DNA of 64,000 nucleotides from an uncultured Muribaculaceae bacterium (GTDB lineage Bacteria; Bacteroidota; Bacteroidia; Bacteroidales; Muribaculaceae): the NCBI GenBank assembly GCA_934636465.1, contig CAKUAR010000007.1, forward strand, positions 36,084 through 100,083, in the 5' to 3' direction. Positions 1 through 8,931 of this stretch are shown in pieces. Each line of letters begins with the position of its first letter. The first letter of the stretch is position 1. Below the pieces are notes generated by a model. It worked only from the letters and a program-made list of their open reading frames with translations, was not told the origin of the DNA and ran no database searches. Made by a program: the position numbers and the translations under genes.

Positions 1-1246
1 TGAATTTCAATTCCTGGCCAAGCGCCGTGCCCTCCGGTTGCTCCGGGTCGGGATAATTGGGATAAGTTTCCGACTCCGGCACATAGCCCTCCACCTCAAG
101 TTTCAGCTTGGGGAACGAAGTTTCATTGGCTTTCACGGCAAACGCCTTGGTGTATTCGTCGGTCAGAGCCTTGTAGCCGTCAGCCGTCACGTCGAGCGTG
201 TAGTCGTTGCCTGGCTCAAGGTCATAGAACACAAACACGCCGTTATAGTTGCCGTCGGTGGTGTAAGTGCCAACCACCTTGCCGCCTTTGCGGAGCGTCA
301 CTTTAGCGCCGTTGAGCGGTTTGTAGCGGTCATCACTTTGCGGTCTGTAATGATACAGCGGGTTGTTAAGACACGCGTGCATATCTTTCACCGTGCCCAT
401 TATTTGGCCCTTTGTGTCGGCAGCAATGCCAAAATAATTGGCAATTCCCCTTACATAGCGTATTCCCTCCTGCTTGCAGAAGTCCACGTTGAGTGCGCGG
501 TGGCGCGCCGGCTGATAGGTGTGAAACCACCCCTCTATCAGTATTCCCGGTGTACTGTGCCGCAGCACGCCAAGGTAGCCGTGATAGGTTATGCCCGAAT
601 ATTTGTTGCGTTCCTCAATGTCCTTGCCCATATAGGTTATGTCGCCCACCACATAGGGCTTGTTCTTGTAGTCGCCGCTCCACGACTCTATGCCGTTTTC
701 CCAGCCATAATTCCACATGGCGTTTGCTATGCCAAGGCTCTGCGGCAGTGCCGGGTCGCCGGTCTTGCCACGGTACATATACACCGGATAGTTAGTCATC
801 GTGGCGTCCTCATTGGTGGCGTTGGAGTGCACTGATATAAACATGTCGCCCCCAAAGGCCTCAACCTCGGCGGCAATCTCGCTCAACGGCCGATTATACT
901 TCTGGGCGTCGGCAGCTCCTGCCACGTATGGGTACGGCCCATTCTGCACACGCGAATACATGATGTTCTCGTGCTTAACGCCGAGTTTTTCGAGCCGCTT
1001 GCCCATTTCGAGCACTTTCCACAAGTCGGTGTTGCTCTCATAAAATCCGCACGTGTCGGGCCGACCGGTGGCAGGCAGATTGGGATATGAAATAGTGGCC
1101 ATAGGGCGGTCATTCGGGCCCCAACTGCCATGACCGGCATTAAGATATATCTTTACTTGGTCGGCGTTTTTTTGCGCTTGTGCGCCACAAAATACCAGTG
1201 CTGTGGCAAGCAGCAGCACTCCAGTTCTTACGTTTTTCTTTTTCAT
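1..1246 (-). CDS. N-acetylmuramoyl-L-alanine amidase with C-terminal carboxypeptidase-regulatory-like domain (partial, 3' end off the window)
   Basis: This is probably a zinc amidase that cuts the peptide stem from peptidoglycan in the periplasm. I translated it from the ATG at 1246; it stays open to the window edge, so the C-terminus is missing. Residues 1-24 form a signal peptide ending AQA. The Amidase_3-type metal ligands are visible: His39 in NAGHGSW, Glu68 in GFYESN and His138 in ISVHSN. A later GILIEGWFHTY segment, around residue 225, sits where the catalytic Glu is expected. A Cna-B/carboxypeptidase-regulatory-like beta-sandwich follows (around residues 300-370). The start overlaps the stop of the upstream propeller gene as ATGA, so the two are probably translationally coupled. 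The family call is fairly firm; the precise substrate is not known. Confidence 0.8.
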   Translation of the reverse strand, partial: MKKKNVRTGVLLLATALVFCGAQAQKNADQVKIYLNAGHGSWGPNDRPMATISYPNLPATGRPDTCGFYESNTDLWKVLEMGKRLEKLGVKHENIMYSRVQNGPYPYVAGAADAQKYNRPLSEIAAEVEAFGGDMFISVHSNATNEDATMTNYPVYMYRGKTGDPALPQSLGIANAMWNYGWENGIESWSGDYKNKPYVVGDITYMGKDIEERNKYSGITYHGYLGVLRHSTPGILIEGWFHTYQPARHRALNVDFCKQEGIRYVRGIANYFGIAADTKGQIMGTVKDMHACLNNPLYHYRPQSDDRYKPLNGAKVTLRKGGKVVGTYTTDGNYNGVFVFYDLEPGNDYTLDVTADGYKALTDEYTKAFAVKANETSFPKLKLEVEGYVPESETYPNYPDPEQPEGTALGQELKF

Positions 1247-2169
1247 TGCTTGCTCTGATTTTTCACGTTAATGATTCCTATGTCACCTTTTGCTGTGGAA
1301 AAGGCTATCTTACCGGCTTTTGCCGCGGCAAGCGGATACATCGCCACCACCGAGTCGTCGGTCAGTTGCTGCTCCGCGCCGTCGAGACGTTTTGCCACGA
1401 TTGCCGATTTCGTCACCGCATAACCGTCGTCGGTGTCATTCATGCCCACCACAGTTTCATTGTCATACCACTGTGGTGCGCGCAAAGCGCCAAGACGCAC
1501 GACGCCGCTACCATCGGTGTTGCACACATAAGCTCCGTCGCAGCCCACATAGTAGAGCAGTTTCGACCCGTCTGGCGACAACGACGGCCACAGATAGCTT
1601 TTGTCACTTCCGTTTGGTGAGAGCAGCGTTTCCTTTCCGTCGGCGGCAAGCACGAGTTGGCGGTTTCTGATGCTTACCACGACACGTTTTTCTGCCGCAG
1701 CGCCACCGTCAACGCCCATAACCTGCATTTTGCCTCCGGCCATGACCTCGGCAGCATTGCCGCTGATGGTCAATCCCCTCACGTCGCGTGACGGCTTCAC
1801 AAGCTCCTTTTGCGCACCAGTGGCCACATCAACCGATTTCACGGCCACATGTCGCAAGTGGTTGCGGTCGAATGTGTTGTCATAAAACAGAACCTTGCCG
1901 CCGTCGGGTGAGATTACAGCGCCATAACCTGCGCCCAAAGCGTCGGTCAGCGTCTGCTTGTTGCCGCTGTTAAGGTCAAGTTCCACCAACCCACGTTTTT
2001 CACACGATGATAGCAGCACATAGTCGCCTTGCGGACTCATGCCCACGCCCACCATGCCGGCAGCGTCGCCAAGTGGAACCGTGCTTACCGACTCCACCTC
2101 AAGCACCTGGGCATGCCCGGCAAAGGCTATTGCACACCCCAAAGCAAGTGTCAATAATTTGTTTGTCAT
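1243..2169 (-). CDS. secreted WD40-like (PD40/TolB-type) beta-propeller protein
   Basis: This is an exported protein of 308 residues from the ATG at 2169. The reading frame extends 14 codons further upstream, but the residues from 2169 form a clean signal peptide (MTNKLLTLALG..., ending GHAQ), so I chose that start. The mature part has repeated blades of the type SPDG-x-KVLFYD and SPDG-x-KLLYY, typical of PD40 repeats in TolB-like periplasmic propellers. Such propellers usually bind proteins or peptides and rarely have enzymatic activity. It is co-transcribed with, and overlaps by four bases, the downstream amidase. That suggests a joint role in cell-wall turnover, perhaps as substrate or partner adaptor (inference). 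A TATATTTG -7 box lies 84 bases upstream of the start. Confidence 0.75.
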   Translation of the reverse strand: MTNKLLTLALGCAIAFAGHAQVLEVESVSTVPLGDAAGMVGVGMSPQGDYVLLSSCEKRGLVELDLNSGNKQTLTDALGAGYGAVISPDGGKVLFYDNTFDRNHLRHVAVKSVDVATGAQKELVKPSRDVRGLTISGNAAEVMAGGKMQVMGVDGGAAAEKRVVVSIRNRQLVLAADGKETLLSPNGSDKSYLWPSLSPDGSKLLYYVGCDGAYVCNTDGSGVVRLGALRAPQWYDNETVVGMNDTDDGYAVTKSAIVAKRLDGAEQQLTDDSVVAMYPLAAAKAGKIAFSTAKGDIGIINVKNQSKQ

Positions 2170-2252
2170 AGAGATATGGTTTTTTATGGAGCAGGAAGCC
2201 GTGCCGCCCAACTCCTTGGTTTAATAAAATTAATGGTTCACACAAGCGTCAG

Positions 2253-2260
2253 CAAATATA
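2253..2260 (-). promoter_or_regulatory. -7 box (TATATTTG) for the propeller-amidase operon
   Basis: This is a perfect match to the Bacteroidota TAnnTTTG element on the minus strand. It implies a leader of roughly 75-80 bases before the start at 2169. I do not see a convincing -33 TTTG at normal spacing. Confidence 0.45.
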
Positions 2261-2309
2261 CTGCTTTTCGGTATTAAAAATGCCACACGCCAGCCACAAA
2301 AATGCCGCT

Positions 2310-3296
2310 TTAGCGCAATTTAAGCTCTTGACCTGGCGTCACGTCCTCCGATTGCAGTTTGTTGCGCTTCATCAGGTCTTTAAGCCGCAAACTCAGTTTC
2401 TGCGACACTTCCCACAGTGTCTCGCCGCGCTTCACCACGTATGTTTCTTGCCCTGGCACGGCCTTTTTGCACTTTGGCTCTATATACACGCGGTCGCCCT
2501 CGCGAAGCGTCACATCGCGCCCTTCAGCGTCGTTATACTCGATTATTTTGCGCGGGTGCAAATCAAATTCTGCCGCTATCGCTTCGTATGTGTCACCTTC
2601 TCTGGCAACCACAAAATTCACATCGTAGCGGCGGTGTATGTTGTGCATTTCTGCCATGCTGCGCAATATTCCCTCGTCTAATGCCTCGCGTGGGTCATGG
2701 CCTATCGATTCGTCGGGTTCCAGCTCCTCGCGCCGTGCCAGCCGTGGCTGGTTGCTGTCGTACTCAAACAGCTTGTATTGCTCTATTATGCCCACAAGTT
2801 TTGTGGGATAGTCTGGGTCTTCGGCATAACCGCAGTCTTTCAGCCCTTTTGCCCAACTGCGATAGTCGGTAACGTCAAATTCATATAGCTTGGAGTAGCG
2901 GCGGCCTTTCAAAAACTTGGCGTGGTCGAGAAACGAGTCCTCTGCCTTGCCATATTGCCGATAGCACATGTGTTTCAGCGAGTCGTCATATTGCACACTC
3001 TCGCCGTGCCAGTTGTTGTGGCACTTTATGCCAAAGTGGTTGTTGCCGCGTGTGGCAAGATAGCTCTGTCCGGCACGGCTTTCGAGCAGTCCCTGCGCCA
3101 GCGTTATGCTTGCCGGTATGCCATACTCCTGCTGGTGCTTCACGGCTATCTCATGATATTTGTCAATGTAGCCAAGATATTTTGCCGACAGCTGCTGCGC
3201 ACACAATGGTTGCGCCCACGCCAAAACCCACACCAGAGCTAATAGGATTTTAGAAAAATATTGAATAAATTTGCCGTTGTTAATCACTTTAACCAT
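2310..3296 (-). CDS. GH73-type glucosaminidase with two LysM domains
   Basis: This is a peptidoglycan hydrolase (endo-beta-N-acetylglucosaminidase type), exported and wall-bound. From the ATG at 3296 it is 328 residues. A hydrophobic export signal at about 14-33 ends PLCAQ. The GH73/FlgJ-like catalytic domain follows, with the expected Glu72 in the LLESRAG motif and the conserved GNNHFGIKC and YEDSxxxH-like segments, up to about residue 170. Two LysM repeats (about 222-272 and 283-328, the second beginning YVVKRGETLWEVSQ) would bind glycan. An ATG at 3311 is in frame but would leave almost no room after the -7 box at 3317-3324, so 3296 is preferred. The start codon shares its bases with the start of the divergent cdd gene (CATG). 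Confidence 0.88.
   Translation of the reverse strand: MVKVINNGKFIQYFSKILLALVWVLAWAQPLCAQQLSAKYLGYIDKYHEIAVKHQQEYGIPASITLAQGLLESRAGQSYLATRGNNHFGIKCHNNWHGESVQYDDSLKHMCYRQYGKAEDSFLDHAKFLKGRRYSKLYEFDVTDYRSWAKGLKDCGYAEDPDYPTKLVGIIEQYKLFEYDSNQPRLARREELEPDESIGHDPREALDEGILRSMAEMHNIHRRYDVNFVVAREGDTYEAIAAEFDLHPRKIIEYNDAEGRDVTLREGDRVYIEPKCKKAVPGQETYVVKRGETLWEVSQKLSLRLKDLMKRNKLQSEDVTPGQELKLR
3266..3273 (+). promoter_or_regulatory. -7 box (TAAATTTG) for cdd, located inside the GH73 gene
   Basis: A perfect TAnnTTTG match ends 22 bases before the cdd ATG at 3295. It lies within codons 8-11 of the oppositely oriented glucosaminidase gene. Confidence 0.5.
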
Positions 3297-3762
3297 GACT
3301 GAAAAAAACATTGTTACAAAGATACAAGTTTACTCCTACAGTGAACTTGTCGGCGACGACAAAAAATTGGTCGATTTGGCAAAGCATGCCACCCAAAACA
3401 GCTACACTCCCTACAGCCATTTCAACGTGGGTGCGGCCGTCTTGCTGCAAAACGGTGTAACCATCATGGGAGCGAACCAGGAGAATGCGGCGTTTTCGGG
3501 CATTTGCGCCGAACGCAGCGCGTGCTACAACGCCGGTGCCAACTATCCCGGCGTGCCCATCACGGCTATTGCCGTGGCAGCTTTCACCAAGGGCGACTTC
3601 GTGGAAGAGCCGTGCTCGCCTTGCGGCGTGTGCCGCCAGGCTCTGCTGGAGTTTGAAAAAAACGCCCCCAAGCCCATACGCGTGCTTCTCGTGGGGCGCA
3701 ACACGGTCTATGCCGTCAACGGTGTGAGTCAGCTGCTGCCACTTTGCTTCAAAGATTTCTGA
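3295..3762 (+). CDS. cdd: cytidine deaminase
   Basis: This is a cytosolic zinc enzyme of pyrimidine salvage that converts cytidine and deoxycytidine to uridine and deoxyuridine. From the ATG at 3295 it has 155 residues, normal for the family. The zinc site is complete: Cys71-Ala-Glu73 (CAERSA) carries one ligand and the proton-shuttling Glu, and PCGVCRQ supplies Cys110 and Cys113. The substrate-binding segment SHFNVGAAVL is at 41-50. A TTG codon at 3271 is in frame but lies inside the -7 box, so it cannot be the start. A hairpin with a short T-run follows the stop. The gene is single-cistron and diverges from the GH73 gene with overlapping start codons. Confidence 0.95.
   Translation: MTEKNIVTKIQVYSYSELVGDDKKLVDLAKHATQNSYTPYSHFNVGAAVLLQNGVTIMGANQENAAFSGICAERSACYNAGANYPGVPITAIAVAAFTKGDFVEEPCSPCGVCRQALLEFEKNAPKPIRVLLVGRNTVYAVNGVSQLLPLCFKDF
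3317..3324 (-). promoter_or_regulatory. -7 box (TATCTTTG) for the GH73 gene, located inside cdd
   Basis: A perfect TAnnTTTG match on the minus strand ends 21 bases before the glucosaminidase ATG at 3296. It lies within the first ten codons of cdd, so the two divergent promoters fire toward and through each other. Confidence 0.5.
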
Positions 3763-3766
3763 GGCT

Positions 3767-3800
3767 GTCGCGCCAAGCTGCCGGTTTGGCGACGTTTTAT
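3767..3800 (+). terminator. probable terminator after cdd
   Basis: The arms at 3767-3776 and 3786-3793 (GTCGcGCCAA / TTGGCGAC, one bulged base) form a hairpin with a 9-base loop, followed by gttttatt. The stem is short and the T-run imperfect. Confidence 0.4.
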
Positions 3801-3812
3801 TAATTTATTAGT

Positions 3813-3820
3813 TATCTTTG
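3813..3820 (+). promoter_or_regulatory. -7 box (TATCTTTG) for dnaX
   Basis: A perfect TAnnTTTG element ends 35 bases before the dnaX ATG. The upstream sequence is AT-rich but has no clear -33 TTTG at 19-20 bases. Confidence 0.5.
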
Positions 3821-3854
3821 CAGTTCATAAGGAAATTTCATCTACCATCATATT

Positions 3855-5768
3855 ATGGAACAGAACTATGTCGTTTCGGCACGCAAATATCGCCCGTCAA
3901 CATTTGAGAGTGTGGTGGGCCAGCATGCCATAACCCACACGCTCAAAACGGCTATCGCCAACCAGCACCTCGCACAAGCCTACTTGTTTTGCGGACCGAG
4001 GGGCGTGGGCAAGACCTCATGTGCGCGCATCTTTGCCAAGACAATCAACTGCGAGCACCCCGACGCCAACGGCGATGCCTGCAACGAGTGTGAGTCGTGC
4101 CGCGCGTTCAACGAGCACAGGTCGTTCAACATAGTGGAGCTTGATGCCGCCAGCAACAACTCGGTTGAAGACATTCGCAGCATCACCGAGCAGGTGCGCA
4201 TACCGCCCCAAGTGGGACGCTACCGCGTGTTCATCATCGACGAGGTGCACATGCTCTCGTCGGCGGCATTCAACGCCTTTCTCAAGACCCTTGAGGAACC
4301 GCCGGCCTATGCCATTTTCATCTTGGCCACCACCGAGAAGCACAAGGTGATACCCACCATATTGTCACGCTGCCAAATCTACGACTTTTCACGCATCACA
4401 GTGCCCGACATCGTGGAGCAGCTTCAGTTCATCTGCCGCAAAGAAGGCATTGAGGCAGAGCCAGCGGCTCTCAACGTGATAGCGCAAAAAGCCGACGGCG
4501 CAATGCGTGACGCCTTGTCGATATTCGACCAAATCACTGCGGCCTCAAACGGCCACATAACCTATGAAAAGGCTATCGACAACCTCAATGTGCTCGACTA
4601 CGACTACTATTTCAAGCTCGACGAGTCGTTCCTAACTGGCAATGTGCCGCAAGCACTGCTCACTTATCGCGACATTCGCGACCACGGCTTCGACTCCAAG
4701 TTTTTTGTCAACGGCCTTGCGCAGCATTTGCGCGACCTCATGGTGGCAAGCACGCCGTCAACCGTGTCGCTGCTCGAAATGAACGACGATGTGGCAAAGC
4801 TCTACACCGCCGAAGCTGCAAAGTTCACACCACGGTTTTATTATCAGGCTCTTGACCTGTGCAACAAGTGCGACTTGAGTTTCGACACCTCGTCAAACAA
4901 GCAGCTCCTCGTTGAGCTTACGTTCATCAAGCTGTGCCAGCTCCTCACTCCGTCGCCCACTCCAAGCCCCGACGGCAACCAGCCATTAAAGCAGATTAAG
5001 CCGCAAGCAGCCTCTACAACCACCACTGCGGCAACCCAAGCCTCGGCAGCGGCCGCGCCACAGGCTCAAGCCGCGCCACAACCAGCTCCGGCTGCGAAAC
5101 CACAGCCGCAACCGCAAGCCACTGCGCCAAGCGCAGCCGAGCCCACCACGGCCTACAGCGGCCATGCCGACGACGACATTCCCACACCGCCCATTCCCGA
5201 CGCTCCTGCGCCCGATATAAGCCAGCAGATACCCATTTCTCCGCTGGGACTGGGACGCAGACCCAAGGCCACAAGCCTGGGGCGCGACGACGTGCATCTG
5301 GGCAGCGTGGGCAGCAGCGCAAGCTCAATGGCAGCGCCACAGCGCCCATTAGCTCCACAATCCACACCACAGACACAACCAGCGCCTACAGCCATGGGCG
5401 GAAACGCCAATTTCACCGAAGACCAGCTCTCCGACGCATGGAATGAATATATCATACAAAATCCGTCAAAAAAGATAGTGATTAACGCCATGAGGGCTTC
5501 TCGCCCTCAAAAGGTCAACGACACGCCTCTCTACGAGATTTCGGTTGAGAACGAACTGCAAATCAGCCATATCGAAAAAGAAAAAGCCGACATCTTGCAA
5601 TTCTTGCGCAAGCGGCTTAACAACAACGCATTCTCATTCAACGTGAAAATCACCGACAAAGCTCCAGCTCCTCACACTTGGACACAACGCGAAATCATGG
5701 CCGACATGATTAAGAAATCTCCCGACTTTGCCAAAATGGTTAGCGACCTGAAGCTGCGTCTTGCCTGA
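3855..5768 (+). CDS. dnaX: DNA polymerase III subunit gamma/tau
   Basis: This is the clamp-loader ATPase that places the sliding clamp on DNA and, in its tau part, tethers polymerase cores. It has 637 residues. The N-terminal AAA+ module has Walker A GPRGVGKT (47-54), a zinc knuckle (Cys66, Cys76, Cys79, Cys82), Walker B DEVH (129-132), sensor 1 LATTEKHK and the SRC arginine finger (171-173). Domains II-III run to about residue 360. A low-complexity Ala/Pro/Gln/Thr linker spans about 365-515. A C-terminal globular region of about 120 residues with FTEDQLSDAWNEYI follows, as in other Bacteroidota tau proteins. I see no obvious programmed -1 slippery site for making gamma. The downstream gene is convergent and separated by a bidirectional terminator. 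Confidence 0.96.
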   Translation: MEQNYVVSARKYRPSTFESVVGQHAITHTLKTAIANQHLAQAYLFCGPRGVGKTSCARIFAKTINCEHPDANGDACNECESCRAFNEHRSFNIVELDAASNNSVEDIRSITEQVRIPPQVGRYRVFIIDEVHMLSSAAFNAFLKTLEEPPAYAIFILATTEKHKVIPTILSRCQIYDFSRITVPDIVEQLQFICRKEGIEAEPAALNVIAQKADGAMRDALSIFDQITAASNGHITYEKAIDNLNVLDYDYYFKLDESFLTGNVPQALLTYRDIRDHGFDSKFFVNGLAQHLRDLMVASTPSTVSLLEMNDDVAKLYTAEAAKFTPRFYYQALDLCNKCDLSFDTSSNKQLLVELTFIKLCQLLTPSPTPSPDGNQPLKQIKPQAASTTTTAATQASAAAAPQAQAAPQPAPAAKPQPQPQATAPSAAEPTTAYSGHADDDIPTPPIPDAPAPDISQQIPISPLGLGRRPKATSLGRDDVHLGSVGSSASSMAAPQRPLAPQSTPQTQPAPTAMGGNANFTEDQLSDAWNEYIIQNPSKKIVINAMRASRPQKVNDTPLYEISVENELQISHIEKEKADILQFLRKRLNNNAFSFNVKITDKAPAPHTWTQREIMADMIKKSPDFAKMVSDLKLRLA

Positions 5769-5818
5769 CGCAATCGCCGCACCACTAATCCACACACCCA
5801 TTTCGCTTTTTATTACGC

Positions 5819-5866
5819 AAAAAAATAGCCTTGTTCCGCAATCACTGCGTGGCAAGGCATTTGGTA
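5819..5866. terminator. bidirectional terminator between dnaX and the barrel protein
   Basis: Arms GCCTTG (5828-5833) and CAAGGC (5853-5858) enclose a second CGCA/TGCG pairing. The minus-strand product is followed by TATTTTTTT, a good tail for the barrel gene. The plus-strand tail (atttggtaattt) is weaker. Confidence 0.6.
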
Positions 5867-5910
5867 ATTTAATATAGTAACAAATGGGTCTTCTGTTTAT
5901 TGCGATTCGT

Positions 5911-8900
5911 TTAGAATCTGCCTCCACCCATTGGTGGACGACCTCCACCCATCGGCGGACGTCCGCCTCCCATTGGTGGGCGACCATGGCCGTCTGGACC
6001 AAAGCCCTCGCGGCGAGTGTCGGGTTCTTCTCCATTCTTAAACGAAGTGAACCTATAAGTCAGCGTGAGCATGCCGTAACGGCCGAGCGAATTATATATT
6101 GCATCTTCTATGTAGCTTGCCGTGACGTTGCGATTCACGTTTTTGCGCTGTCCAAGTATGTCATACACCGAAATCATCACCGAAGCCTTCTTGTCTTTCA
6201 GGAACTGATAAGCTATAGAGCCATTCCAAATCCATTGCTTTGTGTCGTAGCCGGCCGAGTAGCCCGATGTGGCGCTATAGCTCAAGTCGGTGCTCAGCAC
6301 CAAGCCGAATGGCGCGCTGTAAGTGCCGTTGAATTGTCCGCCATAGGTGTGTATGTTGCGATTGTTGCTCACTGCAGTCTGCACCGAGTTGTGCGTGGTC
6401 TGGAAGTTGTAGCGCGGACGTATCTCAAGGTCAAACATGTCGGTGCGGTAAGCAAGTCCGGGCGAGTAATTTATCGAGAATGTCTGGCTGCGGTTATAGG
6501 CGTCGTTGTTGTAACCCACAGTCTGGCTGAATCGCGTGAACAGGTGGCTTGTGAACGAAAACGACTTGTTGGCAGAGAATGGCAGGCTGAGCATGCCCAT
6601 TCCAAATGCGTCCCACACGCCGTTCACATTGGCATAGGTGGTGGTGCGTCCACCGGTAGTTGAGTCATATTTCACCGTCGATATAATGCTGTTTTGAGCG
6701 AAATTCACGCCAAGCATGCCCATTATGCTGCGCTGCGCCTGCTGGTTGAAGTCGTTGAAACGCAAGTTTATGCGGTGGGTAAACGTTGGCTTCAAGTCGG
6801 GGTTACCAACCACTATGTTCAGCGGGTTCGACACATCGGCCACCGGCTGCAACTGCGTGAGCGACGGTTGGCTGCTGCGCATGCGGTAGTCGAAGCTCAG
6901 TGAGCGTGTGCGTGTGAAGCGGTAGCGGAAACGTGCATACGGAGCCACCGTCCACACCCAGTGCGACGGTATGTCGCGAGCCGAGTTCATGCGGTCCTCG
7001 CTGCTCGACATTGCCGAGTTGACAGAAGCTCCGAGGTTCAGGTTATATTGCTTGCGCACTTGGCGGAAACCCACAGTCAGTGCCTGGTCAAAATATTTGT
7101 TGGCAAAGTCATTGCTCTGTCTTTCGTTCAGGTCACGGTCAAGCTCCGGGCCAAGCTCCAAGCTGAGCACAGTGCTTAACAACTGTCCGTCCGACAGCAC
7201 ATTCGACCCATATTCCTGCCCTATCGCGCGGCGCAAGTTGGGGTCAGTGAGCACCGACAGCAGCGTGAAGTTGTTGTATCCTCCCAGCGTGCTGTTGCTC
7301 AACGAGCCGTCGGTGGCGCGCGTTATGTCATACACCATCTTGTTGGCTGTGCTGTAGCGGTAGTTGCCGCGATATGACAGCTGCAAGAAGCGTGCATTCT
7401 TTATGTTGCCCAGCGGCTCTGTCCAGCTCAAACGGCCGCTAATGCCATTTGTGCGGCGGTCGTTGCTATATATCTGGTCTATCGTCTCGGTGGAGTCCGA
7501 CTTCAAGAAATAGCGGTTTTGCGTATAAGTGTTTCCGTCTTCGTCAACCTTGCTGTAGTTGTAGCGCACCTGTGCGCTGTAGCTGCGGCCAGGGTGCGAC
7601 TTGAAGTTGTGGTTAAACACCAGCTCGCCGCCAAACTCATAACTCTTGCCGTCGTTGTTATAGGTGCTGAAGCTGCTGTTAACAGGCGACTGCAGCGCGT
7701 TGCCGGCACGGGTCATCGACGAGTCGGCGCGTGTCGATTTGCTGAAATTCAACTGAAAATTTGGTCTGAACTCCAGTGTGCTGAGCGAGTCGATGCGCCA
7801 GCGCATGCGGAAGTCGCCACGCAAGTTGTGACCCTTGTCGCGCGCCGAGCTTGCCGAGTTGTAATATGATGTTGAGTCTTGAAACAAGTATTGCCGTGCC
7901 GTTGACTGGCGCGTGTCGCGGTCGCTGTGCGAATACATCAAGTCACCGCCCACACGCAGTTTTTCCTTGTCCTCGCCCTGTGAGCCGTTAGTGCCCACGC
8001 TGAAGTTGATGCCAGCCATTTGCGACGTGGTGATGCCGCGGCTGCCGCCAAACCGCTGGAAACGCGATGCGCCACCGTCGGTAAACCCAAGGTTGTTGGT
8101 GTTGTTTCCACCGCCTATCACCGTGAGCTGGTTGCCATTTCTGAAATAATTGGCGTTAAGGCTTGCAGCATAGCGGTCGTCAGTGCCATAGCCGGCGTTG
8201 ACCGTGCCAAACCAGCCGTTGTTCATGCCCTTTTTCACCGTGAGGTTAATCACCGTCTCGTCATCACCGTCATCAACACCCGTCAAGCGTGCCAAATCGC
8301 TCTTGCGGTCCACCACCTGCAGTTTGTTGACCATGTTGGCAGGAATGTTCTTTGAGGCCACAGTAGGGTCGTCAGAAAAAAACTCCTTGCCGTCAACCAA
8401 TATCTTCTTAACTTCCTTGCCGTTGGCGGTGATTTTACCGTCAGAGCCCACTTCCACGCCTGGCAGACGCTTCAGCAGGTCCTCAACCACGGCATTTGCC
8501 TGTGTCTTGTAGCTGTCGGCGTTATATTCTATCGTGTCCTCTTTCACCGTGATAGGCGTTTTCACACCCTTCACCACGGCCTCTTTAAGCAGCACCGTGT
8601 TTGGCGTGAGCATAATCTTGCCAAAATCCACATCGCGGCCGTCAGCCCCCACCGCCACTTTCAGAGTGCGGTCGGCATAGCCCACATAACTGAACTTCAC
8701 CAGATAATGTCCTTCACCCACGCCGTCAATGCTCCACACGCCATCAGCATCGGCAGTGGTTCCGGCCACAAATGCACTGTCCTTGTTGGCCTTCAGCAGT
8801 TTCACCGAAGCCTCCACAAGAGTGGCAGTCGTGTCGGTAGCGTCAACCAGACGCCCCCTTATCACGGCCGCATCAAGGGTAGCCCCAACGGCCGCTGCTG

Positions 8901-8931
8901 CCAAAAACAAACTTATCGCAACATTTTTCAT
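5911..8931 (-). CDS. outer-membrane beta-barrel protein (carboxypeptidase-regulatory-like domain, plug, OMP_b-brl_3-type barrel)
   Basis: This is a large outer-membrane protein of the TonB-receptor-like barrel family common in Bacteroidota; the ligand is unknown. From the ATG at 8931 it has 1006 residues. The signal peptide is MKNVAISLFLAAAAVGA.... Residues about 21-105 are a regulatory-like beta-sandwich, with YLVKFSYVGYADRTLKV at its end. A plug-like region (LLKRLPGVEV, DGKEFFSDDPT) follows to about 250, then the barrel. The barrel ends at about MLTLTYRF and is followed by a tail of about 40 residues with three GRPPMGG repeats, ending in Phe. A longer start at 8988 is rejected because it would precede the signal peptide. 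It is a paralogue of the protein at 34438-37119. There is no SusD partner beside it. Confidence 0.85.
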   Translation of the reverse strand: MKNVAISLFLAAAAVGATLDAAVIRGRLVDATDTTATLVEASVKLLKANKDSAFVAGTTADADGVWSIDGVGEGHYLVKFSYVGYADRTLKVAVGADGRDVDFGKIMLTPNTVLLKEAVVKGVKTPITVKEDTIEYNADSYKTQANAVVEDLLKRLPGVEVGSDGKITANGKEVKKILVDGKEFFSDDPTVASKNIPANMVNKLQVVDRKSDLARLTGVDDGDDETVINLTVKKGMNNGWFGTVNAGYGTDDRYAASLNANYFRNGNQLTVIGGGNNTNNLGFTDGGASRFQRFGGSRGITTSQMAGINFSVGTNGSQGEDKEKLRVGGDLMYSHSDRDTRQSTARQYLFQDSTSYYNSASSARDKGHNLRGDFRMRWRIDSLSTLEFRPNFQLNFSKSTRADSSMTRAGNALQSPVNSSFSTYNNDGKSYEFGGELVFNHNFKSHPGRSYSAQVRYNYSKVDEDGNTYTQNRYFLKSDSTETIDQIYSNDRRTNGISGRLSWTEPLGNIKNARFLQLSYRGNYRYSTANKMVYDITRATDGSLSNSTLGGYNNFTLLSVLTDPNLRRAIGQEYGSNVLSDGQLLSTVLSLELGPELDRDLNERQSNDFANKYFDQALTVGFRQVRKQYNLNLGASVNSAMSSSEDRMNSARDIPSHWVWTVAPYARFRYRFTRTRSLSFDYRMRSSQPSLTQLQPVADVSNPLNIVVGNPDLKPTFTHRINLRFNDFNQQAQRSIMGMLGVNFAQNSIISTVKYDSTTGGRTTTYANVNGVWDAFGMGMLSLPFSANKSFSFTSHLFTRFSQTVGYNNDAYNRSQTFSINYSPGLAYRTDMFDLEIRPRYNFQTTHNSVQTAVSNNRNIHTYGGQFNGTYSAPFGLVLSTDLSYSATSGYSAGYDTKQWIWNGSIAYQFLKDKKASVMISVYDILGQRKNVNRNVTASYIEDAIYNSLGRYGMLTLTYRFTSFKNGEEPDTRREGFGPDGHGRPPMGGGRPPMGGGRPPMGGGRF
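5921..5983 (-). repeat. three 21-bp tandem repeats coding the GRPPMGG tail
   Basis: Units at 5921-5941, 5942-5962 and 5963-5983 are near-identical and in frame. Each contains a small inverted repeat (CCACC catt GGTGG in the first). They lie at the extreme 3' end of the barrel gene, just before its last residues. Confidence 0.85.

Noticed and set aside
4900-5400. Very long reverse-strand open frames opposite the dnaX linker
   Set aside because: They are shadows of the Ala/Pro/Gln-rich repeat-like coding sequence, with biased Gly/Arg/Trp composition and no start context.
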